Translations under genes and position numbers: made by a program
NCBI GenBank assembly: GCA_900548535.1
Contig: URLG01000001.1
Location: 62,001 to 126,000, forward strand
DNA length: 64,000 nucleotides
Origin: Candidatus Segatella intestinihominis
GTDB taxonomy: Bacteria > Bacteroidota > Bacteroidia > Bacteroidales > Bacteroidaceae
Reading direction: 5' to 3'
Shown: in pieces, positions 20,276 through 31,220 of the stretch
Layout: each line of letters starts with the position of its first letter
Numbering within the stretch: position 1 is the first letter of the stretch
The notes under the pieces: model-generated
Told to the model about the DNA's origin: nothing
Database searches by the model: none
What the model saw: the letters and a program-made list of their open reading frames with translations, nothing else

Positions 20276-21790
20276 ATGTTTGAGAATCAACCAAAAGGTC
20301 TGTGGACCTTAGCTTTGGCTAATACGGGCGAGCGCTTTGGCTATTATACCATGCTTGCCGTGTTTGCATTGTTCCTTGGTGAGAACTTCGGCTTTGATGC
20401 TGGTACGGCATCAGAGATTTATACTTGGTTCCTCACTGCTGTGTATTTCTTGCCTTTGTTTGGTGGTATGGCTGCCGACAAGTGGGGTTACAACAAGATG
20501 GTCATCATCGGTATCCTCATCATGTTCCTGGGCTATTTCTTCCTTTCCATCCCTCTGGGTGGTGGCGCTGTGGCTGTGGCTGCCATGGGTGCGGCATTGC
20601 TGCTGGTCAGCTTGGGTACGGGTTTCTTCAAGGGTAACCTCCAGGTGATGGTGGGCGACCTCTACAATGACCCTAAGTATGCGCAGCATCGTGACTCCGG
20701 CTTCTCTTTGTTCTATATGGCTATCAATATTGGTGCCCTCTTCGCACCTACAGCCGCTACATCCATTATGGCATGGGCACAGAACGACCTGGGCTATTCC
20801 AAGGCTGATTCTTATCACTTTGCATTTGCCGTGGCTTGTGTTTCTGTCATCATTTCCATCTTGATCTACTTCTTGGGCAAGAAGACATATCAGCAGGTAC
20901 TTGCTAAGGGCAAGAAGGCTGATGGCGCTCAGGCTGAGGAGGTAGAGGAGATGAGCCCAGCTGAGACCAAGGAGCGCATCGTTTGCCTGACTTTGGTATT
21001 TGCTGTGGTTATCTTCTTCTGGATGGCTTTCCACCAGAATGGTCTGACCTTGACTTGGTTTGCTGATGAGTTTACTGCTCGTGAGGCTACTGGCGTTACA
21101 GGTATGGAGTTCAATGTATTGAACTTGGTATGGTGCATCTTCATGGTGTTTGGTATCTGTGGATTGCTCACTTCTGGCAAGGAGGCTACAGGTAAGTCTA
21201 AGCTTACCAACTTGGCACTCATCGTGATTCCAGCCGCCATCTTGGTTTATACTTATATGCAGCATGGCAGTGACACTGTTGCCATCGACGCTCCTATCTT
21301 CCAGCAGTTCAATCCTTGCTTCGTTGTGGCATTGACTCCAGTGAGCATTGCGCTCTTTGGTTGGTTGGGCAGAATTGGCAAGGAACCTAAGGCTCCTGTT
21401 AAGATTGGTCTCGGTATGTTGGTGGCAGCCTGTGCTTATCTCTTGATGACGGTATCAAGTATCGGTTTGCCTGCTACTGATCACCCTAACCATGTGGCAA
21501 ATGTTACTCCTAACTTGCTCGTTAGCACATACCTCATCTTGACTTTCGCCGAGTTGCTCCTCTCACCAATTGGCATTTCATTTGTGTCTAAGGTAGCACC
21601 TCCTAAGTATAAGGGTATGATCATGGGTGGATGGTTTGTAGCCACTGCTCTTGGTAATAAGTTGGTTTCCATCCCAGGTCACATGTGGGATATGCCATTG
21701 CCAGTAGTATGGGGTACCTTGATGGTTATCTGCCTTCTCGCTGCCCTCTTCATCTTCTCTATTATCAAGAAGTTGAATCGCGTAAGCTAA
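20276..21790 (+). CDS. POT family proton-dependent oligopeptide transporter
   Basis: A 504-residue inner-membrane symporter taking up di- or tripeptides with protons. The first helix carries the family E-x-x-R type motif in ANTGERFGYYTMLAVF. The PTR2 signature appears as GFSLFYMAINIGALFAP, and GGMAADKWGYNKMV is the early cytoplasmic loop. About 14 helices are predicted, with the extra central pair common in bacterial POTs. It is convergent with the S9 dipeptidyl-peptidase gene, a combination that suggests peptide utilisation. It has its own promoter, and the mRNA ends at the hairpin at 21876-21911. Confidence 0.93.
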   Translation: MFENQPKGLWTLALANTGERFGYYTMLAVFALFLGENFGFDAGTASEIYTWFLTAVYFLPLFGGMAADKWGYNKMVIIGILIMFLGYFFLSIPLGGGAVAVAAMGAALLLVSLGTGFFKGNLQVMVGDLYNDPKYAQHRDSGFSLFYMAINIGALFAPTAATSIMAWAQNDLGYSKADSYHFAFAVACVSVIISILIYFLGKKTYQQVLAKGKKADGAQAEEVEEMSPAETKERIVCLTLVFAVVIFFWMAFHQNGLTLTWFADEFTAREATGVTGMEFNVLNLVWCIFMVFGICGLLTSGKEATGKSKLTNLALIVIPAAILVYTYMQHGSDTVAIDAPIFQQFNPCFVVALTPVSIALFGWLGRIGKEPKAPVKIGLGMLVAACAYLLMTVSSIGLPATDHPNHVANVTPNLLVSTYLILTFAELLLSPIGISFVSKVAPPKYKGMIMGGWFVATALGNKLVSIPGHMWDMPLPVVWGTLMVICLLAALFIFSIIKKLNRVS

Positions 21791-21800
21791 ATCATTTTAA

Positions 21801-21856
21801 TGTACAATGTACAATGTATAATGTATAATTGATAATGTACAATGTATAATGAATAG
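21801..21856. repeat. Heptamer repeat array, left arm (TGTACAA/TGTATAA)
   Basis: Eight 7-bp units in register: TGTACAA x2, TGTATAA x2, TTGATAA, TGTACAA, TGTATAA, TGAATAG. They lie 10 bp after the POT stop. The array at 21926-21967 is nearly its reverse complement. Confidence 0.85.
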
Positions 21857-21875
21857 ATTATAAAATAAAAAATAA

Positions 21876-21911
21876 AAAAGCCTTCCCGAAACTTTTATCG
21901 GGAAGGCTTTT
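21876..21911. terminator. Bidirectional terminator between convergent POT and S9 genes
   Basis: A 14-bp perfect stem (21876-21889 with 21898-21911) has A and T runs on both sides and is itself flanked by the two inverted heptamer arrays. Confidence 0.9.
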
Positions 21912-21925
21912 TGGTTATTTATGAA

Positions 21926-21967
21926 TTGTACATTATACATTATCAATTGTACATTATACATTATTCA
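21926..21967. repeat. Heptamer repeat array, right arm (TTGTACA/TTATACA)
   Basis: Six units: TTGTACA, TTATACA, TTATCAA, TTGTACA, TTATACA, TTATTCA. The next base is the stop codon of the S9 peptidase. The array is inverted relative to 21801-21856. Confidence 0.85.
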
Positions 21968-24133
21968 TTACTTCTTCAGCCATTTGTCCAACCAGGCGAA
22001 GAAGGTTCTCTGCCAGAGAATGCCATTCTGAGGCTTCAATACCCAGTGGTTCTCATCTGGGAAGATGAGGAGCTCGGCTGGGATGCCACGCATACGAGCG
22101 GCATTGAAGGCACCCATACCCTGGTTGGCATTGATGCGATAGTCTTTCTCGCCGTGGATGCAGAGGATAGGGGTATCCCACTGATCTACAAACTTGTGAG
22201 GACTATTCTCGTAGGTCTTCTTGGCGTTGGCTGTCTGGTCCTTGTTCCAGTAAGCATCGTCGTACTCCCAGTTAGAGAACCATGCCTCCTCGGTATCGGT
22301 GTACATGCTCTCCAGATTGAAAGCACCATCGTGAGAGAGGAATGCCTTGAAACGCTTGTTGTGATGACCTGCTAGATAGTATACTGAGAAACCACCAAAG
22401 CTTGCACCTACACAGCCCAAGCGGTCCTTGTCCACGTATGGGAGATTCTGGGCTGCATCGTCGATGGCTGAGAGATAGTCGTTCATGCACTGACCGGTCC
22501 AGTCGCCACTTATTTCCTCGTTCCATTCGCTGCCGAAACCAGGCAGACCACGACGGTTAGGCAATACTACCACATAACCATTGGCTGCCATAATCTGGAT
22601 GTTCCAACGGTAGCTCCAGAACTGGCTCACAGGGCTCTGTGGACCACCTTCGCAGAAGAGGAGGGTAGGGTACTTCTTGTTGGCATCAAAGTTGGATGGC
22701 AACATAATCCATACCAGCATCTGCTTGCCGTCTGTAGTCTTCACCCATCGCTGCTCGCACTTGCCCAGGTTCAACTGGCTCAGGATATGGTCGTTCTCAC
22801 GTGTCAACTGCTCCACCTTGGTGCTCTTGGCGTCCTTGCCAGGCGTTACCATATAGATGTCGGTAGGGTGGGACATGCTGGCACGGGTAGCCAGAATCTT
22901 GTTGCCTTGGTTGGCGAGAGATACGCTGCCATAGTCAGCCCATTCGTTGGTAATCTGCTTTACCTCACCCTTCAGGTTGGTCTGGTAGAGGTTCAGCGTG
23001 CCGTGCCATACACCGATGAAAGTAAAGCTCTTGGAGTCCTTGTTCCAAGTGAAGCCCTCTACGTTAGAGTCAAACTTCTCGGTCACGTAGTTCTTCTTGC
23101 CAGTGGCTAGGTCATAGACGCAGAGGCGGTTGCGGTCGCTCTCATATCCATCACGAGCCATGCTCTGCCAAGCGATGTACTTGCCATCAGCAGAGAACTG
23201 AGGATTGGTGTCATAGCCCGGATTGTTCTTCAAGTTCTCAGGTGCATTGACAGCCTGATTTCTCATGCTCTTGGTAGCGTCTATCTTAGGCTCCACATAG
23301 CCCTCTTCCTTGCAGATGTTCTTGGTCTCGCGCGTACCTATATTATATAGGTAGATGTCAGAGTCGGTAGAGATGGCATACTGCACACCCTCCTTCTTTC
23401 TGCAAGTATAGGCGATGGTCTTGCTGTCTGGGCTCCAAGCCAACTGCTCGATGCCACCAAATGGTGCCATTGGGCACTCGAATGGCTCACCCTTCAGGAT
23501 GTCCTCGCCCTCATTGATGCTGCCATCTTCTGCCACGTCGGCTACAAATGGATGCAGGATGCTCTCCACGTAGTGGTCCCAGTGGCGATAGTTCATGTCG
23601 GTTACCAGTCTGCCGGTAGCCAGAGGCAGGTCTGAAGGATTCTTCTGGATGGTACCGTTGTAAGGCAACTCCTTGATGAGGATCACCTTCTTGCCGTCAG
23701 GTGAGAACTTGAAGCCCTCGATGCCTTTCTCGTCCTGGGTCAGCTGCTTGCGGTCAGTGCCGTCTGGGTTCATGCTCCAGAGCTGTCCCTCACGCAGGAA
23801 GGCAATCTTCTGTCCGCCATTGATCCATGCAGCGTCACTCTCGCTCTTGGCGTCAGTGGTGAGCGCCTTCTTGTTCTTGCCATTGGCGTCCATGATGAAG
23901 AGCATCTGGTGGCTCTTGTTTTCCTTTACGCTGTAGTAACCTACCTGGTACACGATTTGCTTGCCGTTAGGCGAAGCCGCTGTACCGCCGATTCTTCCCA
24001 TGGCCCAGAGAGCCTCAGGGGTCATCAGGTGGTTTTCCACCTTGATGTTGTTCTTCTGAATCATAGTTTGTGCATCAGCTGCAGTAGCGCTCATGGTGAG
24101 AGCAGCCGCAGCCAAAATCATTGCTTTAATCAT
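21968..24133 (-). CDS. S9 family prolyl oligopeptidase (dipeptidyl-peptidase 5-like)
   Basis: A 721-residue secreted serine peptidase. A signal peptide occupies about 1-21 (TAADAQ). The first 430 residues form a beta-propeller with WD/PD40-like repeats (SPNGKQIVYQ, SPDGKKVILIK, SPDSKTIAYTC). The C-terminal part is the alpha/beta hydrolase domain, with nucleophile motif GASFGGFS, an acid in HGEKDYRI and the histidine in FPDENHWVL. Architecture and motifs fit the periplasmic DPP5-like group of Bacteroidetes, which releases dipeptides; the exact specificity is inference. It has its own promoter (24165-24195) and is convergent with the POT transporter that could import its products. Confidence 0.9.
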   Translation of the reverse strand: MIKAMILAAAALTMSATAADAQTMIQKNNIKVENHLMTPEALWAMGRIGGTAASPNGKQIVYQVGYYSVKENKSHQMLFIMDANGKNKKALTTDAKSESDAAWINGGQKIAFLREGQLWSMNPDGTDRKQLTQDEKGIEGFKFSPDGKKVILIKELPYNGTIQKNPSDLPLATGRLVTDMNYRHWDHYVESILHPFVADVAEDGSINEGEDILKGEPFECPMAPFGGIEQLAWSPDSKTIAYTCRKKEGVQYAISTDSDIYLYNIGTRETKNICKEEGYVEPKIDATKSMRNQAVNAPENLKNNPGYDTNPQFSADGKYIAWQSMARDGYESDRNRLCVYDLATGKKNYVTEKFDSNVEGFTWNKDSKSFTFIGVWHGTLNLYQTNLKGEVKQITNEWADYGSVSLANQGNKILATRASMSHPTDIYMVTPGKDAKSTKVEQLTRENDHILSQLNLGKCEQRWVKTTDGKQMLVWIMLPSNFDANKKYPTLLFCEGGPQSPVSQFWSYRWNIQIMAANGYVVVLPNRRGLPGFGSEWNEEISGDWTGQCMNDYLSAIDDAAQNLPYVDKDRLGCVGASFGGFSVYYLAGHHNKRFKAFLSHDGAFNLESMYTDTEEAWFSNWEYDDAYWNKDQTANAKKTYENSPHKFVDQWDTPILCIHGEKDYRINANQGMGAFNAARMRGIPAELLIFPDENHWVLKPQNGILWQRTFFAWLDKWLKK

Positions 24134-24164
24134 GTTGTTTAGTTGTTATTATTTATTCAAGGTG

Positions 24165-24195
24165 CAAAGTTACATTAAAATTCTAAGTCAACAAA
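24165..24195 (-). promoter_or_regulatory. Promoter of the S9 peptidase gene
   Basis: Read on the minus strand: TTTG (complement of 24192-24195), 19 bp, TAACTTTG (complement of 24165-24172). Confidence 0.85.
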
Positions 24196-24493
24196 ATTAA
24201 AATAGCAAAAAAAGGAGAAAATATTGGGGTAGTCTGCATATTTCTTGAGGAATGAAACACCTAATTGAGCGTATGAAACCATTTTTTTACGCAATGAACC
24301 CCCATTTTGGCAGAAAAGTAGTACTTTTGCAGTAAAAATTTGGAGAACAGGATACGATAAATCTGTCTTAATTCTTAATAAGGACTTATGGGTCGAGATG
24401 ATGTGAATCAGTTTCGCCATGCTATTCCGGCAAGATGGCATCTAGGGAAAAAGATGTCACTTGTCGGATTTCTCACATTTTTTATGATGACTT

Positions 24494-24526
24494 TTTGGGA
24501 TAATCCGATAGTTTTTTGTAATTTTG
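24494..24526 (+). promoter_or_regulatory. Promoter of the DUF1846 gene
   Basis: TTTG at 24494-24497, 21 bp, TAATTTTG at 24519-24526, giving a leader of about 20 nt with no clear Shine-Dalgarno sequence. Confidence 0.75.
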
Positions 24527-24551
24527 CACTCAAATTAGATTTTTCAAAATT

Positions 24552-26015
24552 ATGAAGATAGGATTTGACAACGAGAAGTATCAGAAGATTCAATCTGAAC
24601 ACATCAAGGAGAGAATCTCTAAGTTTGATGGAAAGCTGTATCTCGAATTGGGAGGCAAGCTTTTCGACGACCACCACGCCAGCCGTGTTTTACCAGGTTT
24701 CATGCCTGATAGCAAACTGCGCATGTTCCAAAAAATCAGCGATAGCATAGAGATTGTTATCGTGATAAGTGCAGCCGACATCGAGAAGAACAAGACGCGT
24801 GCCGACTTGGGCATCACCTACGATGAGGATGTATTGCGCCTGCGTGGCGAATTTCAGAACCGTGGTTTTATGGTGGGTTCTGTTGTCATCACCCATTACA
24901 ATGGTCAGCCTGCTGCCATCGCCTTCAAGCAGCGATTGGAGCGCCAGGGCATCAAGACTTACTGCCACTATCTCATAGAGGGCTATCCTCACGATGTGGA
25001 CTTGATAGCTTCGGACGAGGGATTTGGCAAGAATGACTATGTGGAGACTGAGCGCCCACTGGTCATCGTTACTGCTCCGGGGCCTGGTAGCGGCAAGATG
25101 GCGGTATGCTTGAGCCAGCTCTATAATGAGAACAAGCGTGGCGTGCGTGCAGGCTATGCCAAGTTTGAGACCTTCCCTGTGTGGAATCTCCCACTGAAGC
25201 ATCCGGTCAATATCGCCTACGAGGCTGCCACCGCCGACCTCAATGACGTGAACATGATAGACCCATTCCATCTGGAGGCATACAACAAGATAGCCATCAA
25301 CTACAACCGCGACGTGGAGATCTATCCTGTGCTGAATGCGCTCTTCGAGGGCATCTATGGCAGCAATCCTTATAAGTCGCCTACGGATATGGGTGTCAAC
25401 ATGGTGGGCTTCTGCATCTCTGATGACGAGGCTTGCTGTGAGGCTTCCAAGAATGAGATTATCCGTCGCTACTATGCCGCTACCAATAAGTTGGCTATGG
25501 GGGCATGCAATGAGTCGGAGATCAATAAGATCAAGATGCTCTTCAATCAGGCTAAGATCAATACCGACTATCGCAAGGTGACGGTGGCTGCTAAGGAGTC
25601 GCTGAAGAAGACGGGGCATACCTCCTCAGCCTTGGAACTGGAGGATGGCACCATCATTACTGCCCATAGCAGCGAACTCTTGGGATGCAGCGCAGCCCTC
25701 TTGCTCAATGTGATGAAGCATCTGGCTGGCATCGACCACGAGCTGAAGTTGATACCTCAGTCCATGATCAAGCCTATCCAGCATACCAAGGTTAGCTATC
25801 TTGGCGGCAAGAATCCTCGCCTGCACACGGATGAGGTGCTCGTGGCGCTCTCCGTACTCTCTGAGAATGACGAGAACTGCAAGAAGGCACTGGAGCAGCT
25901 GCCTAAGCTCCGTGGCTGCCAGGTGCACTGCACAGTGATGCTAGGCGATGTGGACCAGCGCATCTTCAAGAAGCTGGGAGTCAACCTGACTTGTGAGCCA
26001 GTGCTGAAGAAATAA
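24552..26015 (+). CDS. DUF1846 family protein
   Basis: A 487-residue cytosolic protein of the DUF1846 family, which spans nearly the full length. Function is not established. Visible features are a conserved N-terminus (KIGFDNEKYQKIQSEHI), a glycine-rich segment that looks nucleotide- or phosphate-binding (VTAPGPGSGKMAVCLSQLY, about residues 174-192), and a C-terminal alpha/beta domain containing LSVLSENDENCKKAL. The glycine loop resembles a P-loop, but the spacing is not canonical. It has its own promoter and a strong terminator just downstream, so it is monocistronic. Confidence 0.88.
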   Translation: MKIGFDNEKYQKIQSEHIKERISKFDGKLYLELGGKLFDDHHASRVLPGFMPDSKLRMFQKISDSIEIVIVISAADIEKNKTRADLGITYDEDVLRLRGEFQNRGFMVGSVVITHYNGQPAAIAFKQRLERQGIKTYCHYLIEGYPHDVDLIASDEGFGKNDYVETERPLVIVTAPGPGSGKMAVCLSQLYNENKRGVRAGYAKFETFPVWNLPLKHPVNIAYEAATADLNDVNMIDPFHLEAYNKIAINYNRDVEIYPVLNALFEGIYGSNPYKSPTDMGVNMVGFCISDDEACCEASKNEIIRRYYAATNKLAMGACNESEINKIKMLFNQAKINTDYRKVTVAAKESLKKTGHTSSALELEDGTIITAHSSELLGCSAALLLNVMKHLAGIDHELKLIPQSMIKPIQHTKVSYLGGKNPRLHTDEVLVALSVLSENDENCKKALEQLPKLRGCQVHCTVMLGDVDQRIFKKLGVNLTCEPVLKK

Positions 26016-26054
26016 AATGAAAAAGAAATAAAGACGATAAAAAATAAAGGCAAT

Positions 26055-26096
26055 AAAAAAGCAGCATATCCATTTTCGGATATGCTGCTTTTTTTG
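26055..26096. terminator. Bidirectional terminator between DUF1846 gene and yidC
   Basis: A 17-bp stem (26055-26071 with 26078-26094) with an A run on the left and a T run on the right lies between convergent genes. Confidence 0.9.
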
Positions 26097-26115
26097 TATT
26101 TATCATGTGAGAATC

Positions 26116-28053
26116 TTATTTTCCAAGATTCTTTTTCTTTTCGTCGAGTTCAGCTTTCTTTCGCATCATCTCTTCCTGCTGCTGGCGCTGCATCTCCTGT
26201 AGGGCCTGCATACGTGCCATGATGCCGCTAGCCTTCTTAGGGTTGTTCTTGTTCTCCTGGTAGCGCTTCTCCAGAATGGCGAGGAGCTTCTCGTCGTTGG
26301 TAGTCTTGCGCAGTGTCCACATGATGGCGGCACTGAAGAACAATGAGATGAAGTAGTAGAAGTTCAAACCTGATGAGTAGTCATTGAACATGAAGAAGAA
26401 CATCAATGGCATGAGGAACATCATCCACTGCATCATCTTCATCTGCTCTGCCTGCTGACCCACCATCTGGTCTCTCTGCTGGCGCATGGTCATCCAAGAG
26501 TACAGGAGGTTGGCTACACAGAAGAGGATACAGGTCAAACTCAAGTGGTCGCCTATCAACCAGATGTTAGTATTCCATTCGAAGATAGGGTCGTAGGTGC
26601 TCAAGTCGCTCATCCAGAGGAAGTGCTCACCACGCAGCTGGATGGCATTAGGCACGAAGTTGAACATAGCCACCCATACAGGCATCTGGATCAGCATAGG
26701 GATACAACCAGAGAGTGGGCTTACGCCATACTTGGCATACTCCTGCATCATCGCCTGCTGCTTCTGCATCTGGTCCTCAGGCTTGTTATACTGAGCGGTG
26801 GCAGCCTCGAGCTTTGGCTTCAATACTCTCATCTTGGCACTGCTCATATAGCTCTTCTTCACCATAGGATAGGTGATGAGCTTCAGGAGGAGCGTGATGA
26901 GAATCAATACGATACCCATAGGGAAGATCTTGCTCAGCCAGTCGAAGACGTAGAGGGTGAAGAAGCGGTTGATCCAGCGGATGATAGGCCATCCCAGGTA
27001 TACCAGCTTCTGGAACTCCAACTCCTTGCCGAAGGTGCTTTCCTTCTCGGTGTTCTTGAGTATCTGGAAGTCGTTAGGACCAAAGTAGAACTCAAACTCA
27101 GATGCCTTCTTGCCCGTAGGGTCGAAACCAGTCTTCATCTTAGCCTGGAACTGCTTCAGATAGCCAGAGCCCTTCTCCTGAGGTACAGAAGTCATGAGGG
27201 CATCCTTGTCGAAGTTGTCCTTAGCCACGATGATGGCAGAGAAGAACTGGTTCTTGAACGATACCCAGTCGATGGTCTCGTCTATCTTCTCATCGATTTT
27301 CTCGCTGCCCTCGTTCAGGTGGTCTGTGCCGCCCTCAGCGTCGTGATAGGTCAGGGTGGTGTAGCGGTTCTCAAACATGAAGCCGCGCTCCTGCTGTCGA
27401 GCCTTGTCGCTCCAGTCCACGTCCATCTTGCTGTAGTTAGGCGAGAAGAGGCCAGCCATGCCCTGAGCCTGGAGGCTCATGTGGAGCATATAGTCCTTGC
27501 CCAGTGTATAGGTCATGCTGAGCGTCTTGCCCTCACCAGCCACTGCCGTCATGGTAACGGTAGAGTCGGTCACGTTGGAAGGAGTGAAGTATAGGTCGCT
27601 GGTGATGATGTTGGCTTCCTTAGCCTCGAGCATGAACTTGAGGCTCTGGTCGGCACCATCAAAGAGGGTTACGTCCTTAGCGTCAGCCGAACCGTCCTTT
27701 ACCTTGATGTTATGACCCACATATCCCTTGATGACAGCCTTTTCCACTGTACCACCCTTGGTGTTGAGAGTCAACTCCACTTTGTCGTTTTTCAATACCA
27801 CTTTCTGAGCCTGTCCCTTCAGTGCCGAATAGAATAGGGCGGTAGAGTCAGTCTCAATCTTAGCCTTGGCATCAGCCTGGCGCTTAGCAGCGGCAGCCTG
27901 ATTGGCTTTTTCCATCTCGGCGTGCTTAGCCTTGGCGATGGAGTCCTGAACGAATGCCGCTCTCTGTTCTTCCGCAGAAGGCTGAGAATACCAGCTGAAA
28001 CCTATCAGCACGACGGCAATCAGGAGGAAACCGATAATGTTGTTTTTATTCAT
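26116..28053 (-). CDS. yidC: Membrane protein insertase YidC
   Basis: YidC inserts and folds inner-membrane proteins, alone or with SecYEG. The 645 residues show an N-terminal anchor helix (IIGFLLIAVVLIGFSWY), an Ala/Lys-rich stretch that may form a coiled coil, and a large periplasmic beta domain (about 80-360). The conserved membrane core follows, including PMGIVLILITLLLKLITYP, the cytoplasmic hairpin KKSYMSSAKMRVLKPKLE and SPLSGCIPMLIQMPVWVAM. The C-terminus is basic and Gln/Met rich and could contact the ribosome. It lies 50 nt downstream of pyrG, a short gap consistent with one transcript from the pyrG promoter. Confidence 0.96.
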   Translation of the reverse strand: MNKNNIIGFLLIAVVLIGFSWYSQPSAEEQRAAFVQDSIAKAKHAEMEKANQAAAAKRQADAKAKIETDSTALFYSALKGQAQKVVLKNDKVELTLNTKGGTVEKAVIKGYVGHNIKVKDGSADAKDVTLFDGADQSLKFMLEAKEANIITSDLYFTPSNVTDSTVTMTAVAGEGKTLSMTYTLGKDYMLHMSLQAQGMAGLFSPNYSKMDVDWSDKARQQERGFMFENRYTTLTYHDAEGGTDHLNEGSEKIDEKIDETIDWVSFKNQFFSAIIVAKDNFDKDALMTSVPQEKGSGYLKQFQAKMKTGFDPTGKKASEFEFYFGPNDFQILKNTEKESTFGKELEFQKLVYLGWPIIRWINRFFTLYVFDWLSKIFPMGIVLILITLLLKLITYPMVKKSYMSSAKMRVLKPKLEAATAQYNKPEDQMQKQQAMMQEYAKYGVSPLSGCIPMLIQMPVWVAMFNFVPNAIQLRGEHFLWMSDLSTYDPIFEWNTNIWLIGDHLSLTCILFCVANLLYSWMTMRQQRDQMVGQQAEQMKMMQWMMFLMPLMFFFMFNDYSSGLNFYYFISLFFSAAIMWTLRKTTNDEKLLAILEKRYQENKNNPKKASGIMARMQALQEMQRQQQEEMMRKKAELDEKKKNLGK

Positions 28054-28103
28054 TTATTGTTATTTTTGTTATTTCTCTCTGGTCCCAAGACCGCTCTCTT
28101 GCC

Positions 28104-29720
<1,617 letters not shown>

Positions 29721-29742
29721 TTAAATTAGAATAATTTGGCTG

Positions 29743-29774
29743 CAAAGTTACGATAAATTTGTGAAATAGCCAAA
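29743..29774 (-). promoter_or_regulatory. Promoter of pyrG
   Basis: Minus strand: TTTG (complement of 29771-29774), 20 bp, TAACTTTG (complement of 29743-29750). Confidence 0.85.
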
Positions 29775-29832
29775 ATATTTCAAATAAAGCATGGAGATTT
29801 ATGAATTATTTATTACCTTTGTGCCCAAAAAT

Positions 29833-31134
29833 ATGAATAAAGGTATGAAAATAAGAATAGGATTACTCATTTTTGCACTTGTTGCAGGCTTGGGGACAGC
29901 TACTGCTCAGCGTTCTCACAAGAGGGTACAGAAGGATAATCTCTTGCAGATGGAATCTGAACTGGTGAAGAAATATACCGACTCGCTGGCTCTTGCACGC
30001 CAGCGTGCCGACTCGCTCCAGCTGGAGGCTAACGATAGCCGATACTCCATGCTCTTCACGCCGCTCACCTTCTATCAGGGTCCGGGCCATCGCTTCTTGC
30101 GCCTCAATCAGGTGACTGACTCTGTGGATGCCTTGGGATCATCGCTCGATGCTGCCCTGATGCATGTTTACCTCAACCGCCCCGACTTGGTCAGGGATAC
30201 GGAGTCGCATCTCAAGCAGGTGGGGGCGCCTATCGCAGCCCAGTCCAAGCCCAAGAAGAATCATTCTGACATCGTGGACCAGGTGGCTCCCAAGGCGATA
30301 GAGCCTGATGCCGCTCCGATGGATTTCATCATCACCCGTCCTAATTTCTGGACCATCGGCGGCGATTACTACCTCCAGTTCTTGCAGAACTATGTGTCGG
30401 GCAACTGGTACAAGGGTGGCGAGAGCAACTATTCGATGCTGGGCCGCCTCACCATGCAAGCCAATTACAACAACAAGCAGAAGGTGAAGTGGGAGAACAA
30501 GTTGGAGCTGCGCCTGGGCTATCAGACCAGCAAGGGCGACTCCGTGCATACGCTCAAGACATCCGATGACTTGATCCGATACACCAGCAAGCTCGGACTT
30601 CAGGCCACCAAGAAGTGGTATTATACCGTGCAGATGGTGGCGCAGACCCAGTTTGCCCATGGCTATAAGAGCAATGACAAGATGGTATATTCCGACTTTT
30701 TCTCACCATTCAATCTCAACCTCTCCGTCGGTATGGATTACACCGTGGATTGGCTGGACCACAAGCTGAAGGGTAGTGCCCACTTGGCTCCTTTGGCTCT
30801 CAACTGGAAGTACGTGGGCAGAGAGGCTTTGGCCACCCGATATGGATTGGACAAAGGCAAGCACGGCATGACCGACTACGGTTCGGAGTGTACCTTCGAC
30901 CTGGCATGGCAGATAGCAGAGAACATCAAGTGGAAGACCCGTCTCTGGGGCTACACCACCTATAAGCGAGCTGAGATAGAGTGGGAGAATACGCTCACCT
31001 TCCAGTTCAATCGCTACATCTCCAGCAATCTCTTCGTCTATCCTCGATTTGATGACGGAGCGGCGCGAGAGGATGGCGATAGCTACTGGCAGCTGAAGGA
31101 GTTTCTCTCCATCGGTTTCTCTTATTCGTTCTGA
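29833..31134 (+). CDS. DUF3078 family secreted/outer-membrane protein
   Basis: A protein of about 433 residues with a signal peptide (LLIFALVAGLGTATAQ) and a C-terminal DUF3078 domain of beta-barrel character, opening PNFWTIGGDYYLQFLQNYVS and ending in the aromatic FLSIGFSYSF typical of outer-membrane strands. The region between (about 25-140) is polar and partly coiled. DUF3078 function is unknown. The start is uncertain: TACCTTTG lies at 29814-29821, so transcription should begin near 29826. That leaves ATG 29833 (used here) with a leader of about 7 nt, or ATG 29845 with about 19. An upstream ATG at 29791 would lie before the promoter and is rejected. Confidence 0.8.
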   Translation: MNKGMKIRIGLLIFALVAGLGTATAQRSHKRVQKDNLLQMESELVKKYTDSLALARQRADSLQLEANDSRYSMLFTPLTFYQGPGHRFLRLNQVTDSVDALGSSLDAALMHVYLNRPDLVRDTESHLKQVGAPIAAQSKPKKNHSDIVDQVAPKAIEPDAAPMDFIITRPNFWTIGGDYYLQFLQNYVSGNWYKGGESNYSMLGRLTMQANYNNKQKVKWENKLELRLGYQTSKGDSVHTLKTSDDLIRYTSKLGLQATKKWYYTVQMVAQTQFAHGYKSNDKMVYSDFFSPFNLNLSVGMDYTVDWLDHKLKGSAHLAPLALNWKYVGREALATRYGLDKGKHGMTDYGSECTFDLAWQIAENIKWKTRLWGYTTYKRAEIEWENTLTFQFNRYISSNLFVYPRFDDGAAREDGDSYWQLKEFLSIGFSYSF

Positions 31135-31168
31135 TGGGGGCTTCACCTTATTAATATATGGCAAAAGA

Positions 31169-31217
31169 AAAAAAAGAGTGTTCTGCATGTTTTTGTGGCA
31201 GAACACTCTTTTTTTAT
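31169..31217. terminator. Bidirectional terminator between DUF3078 and amidase genes
   Basis: An 18-bp perfect stem (31169-31186 with 31198-31215) has runs of A and T on both sides. Confidence 0.92.
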
Positions 31218-31220
31218 ATT

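Larger units (their letters stand above)
24134..24551. other. Divergent intergenic region S9 peptidase / DUF1846 gene
   Basis: 418 bp. It contains the S9 promoter on the minus strand, a lone -7-like TACTTTTG at 24322-24329 and the DUF1846 promoter at 24494-24526. A 55-codon frame at 24388-24555 with AAGGA upstream exists but overlaps the promoter and is not called as a gene. Confidence 0.6.

Noticed and set aside
24388..24555. A 55-codon frame with AAGGA upstream whose TGA overlaps the DUF1846 ATG
   Set aside because: It contains the TTTG-N21-TAATTTTG promoter of the next gene, and the product matches no family. The 4-nt overlap may be chance.
26545..27594. A 349-codon plus-strand frame opposite yidC
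   Set aside because: Shadow of yidC with no ribosome-binding site or promoter, and a composition biased by the complementary strand.
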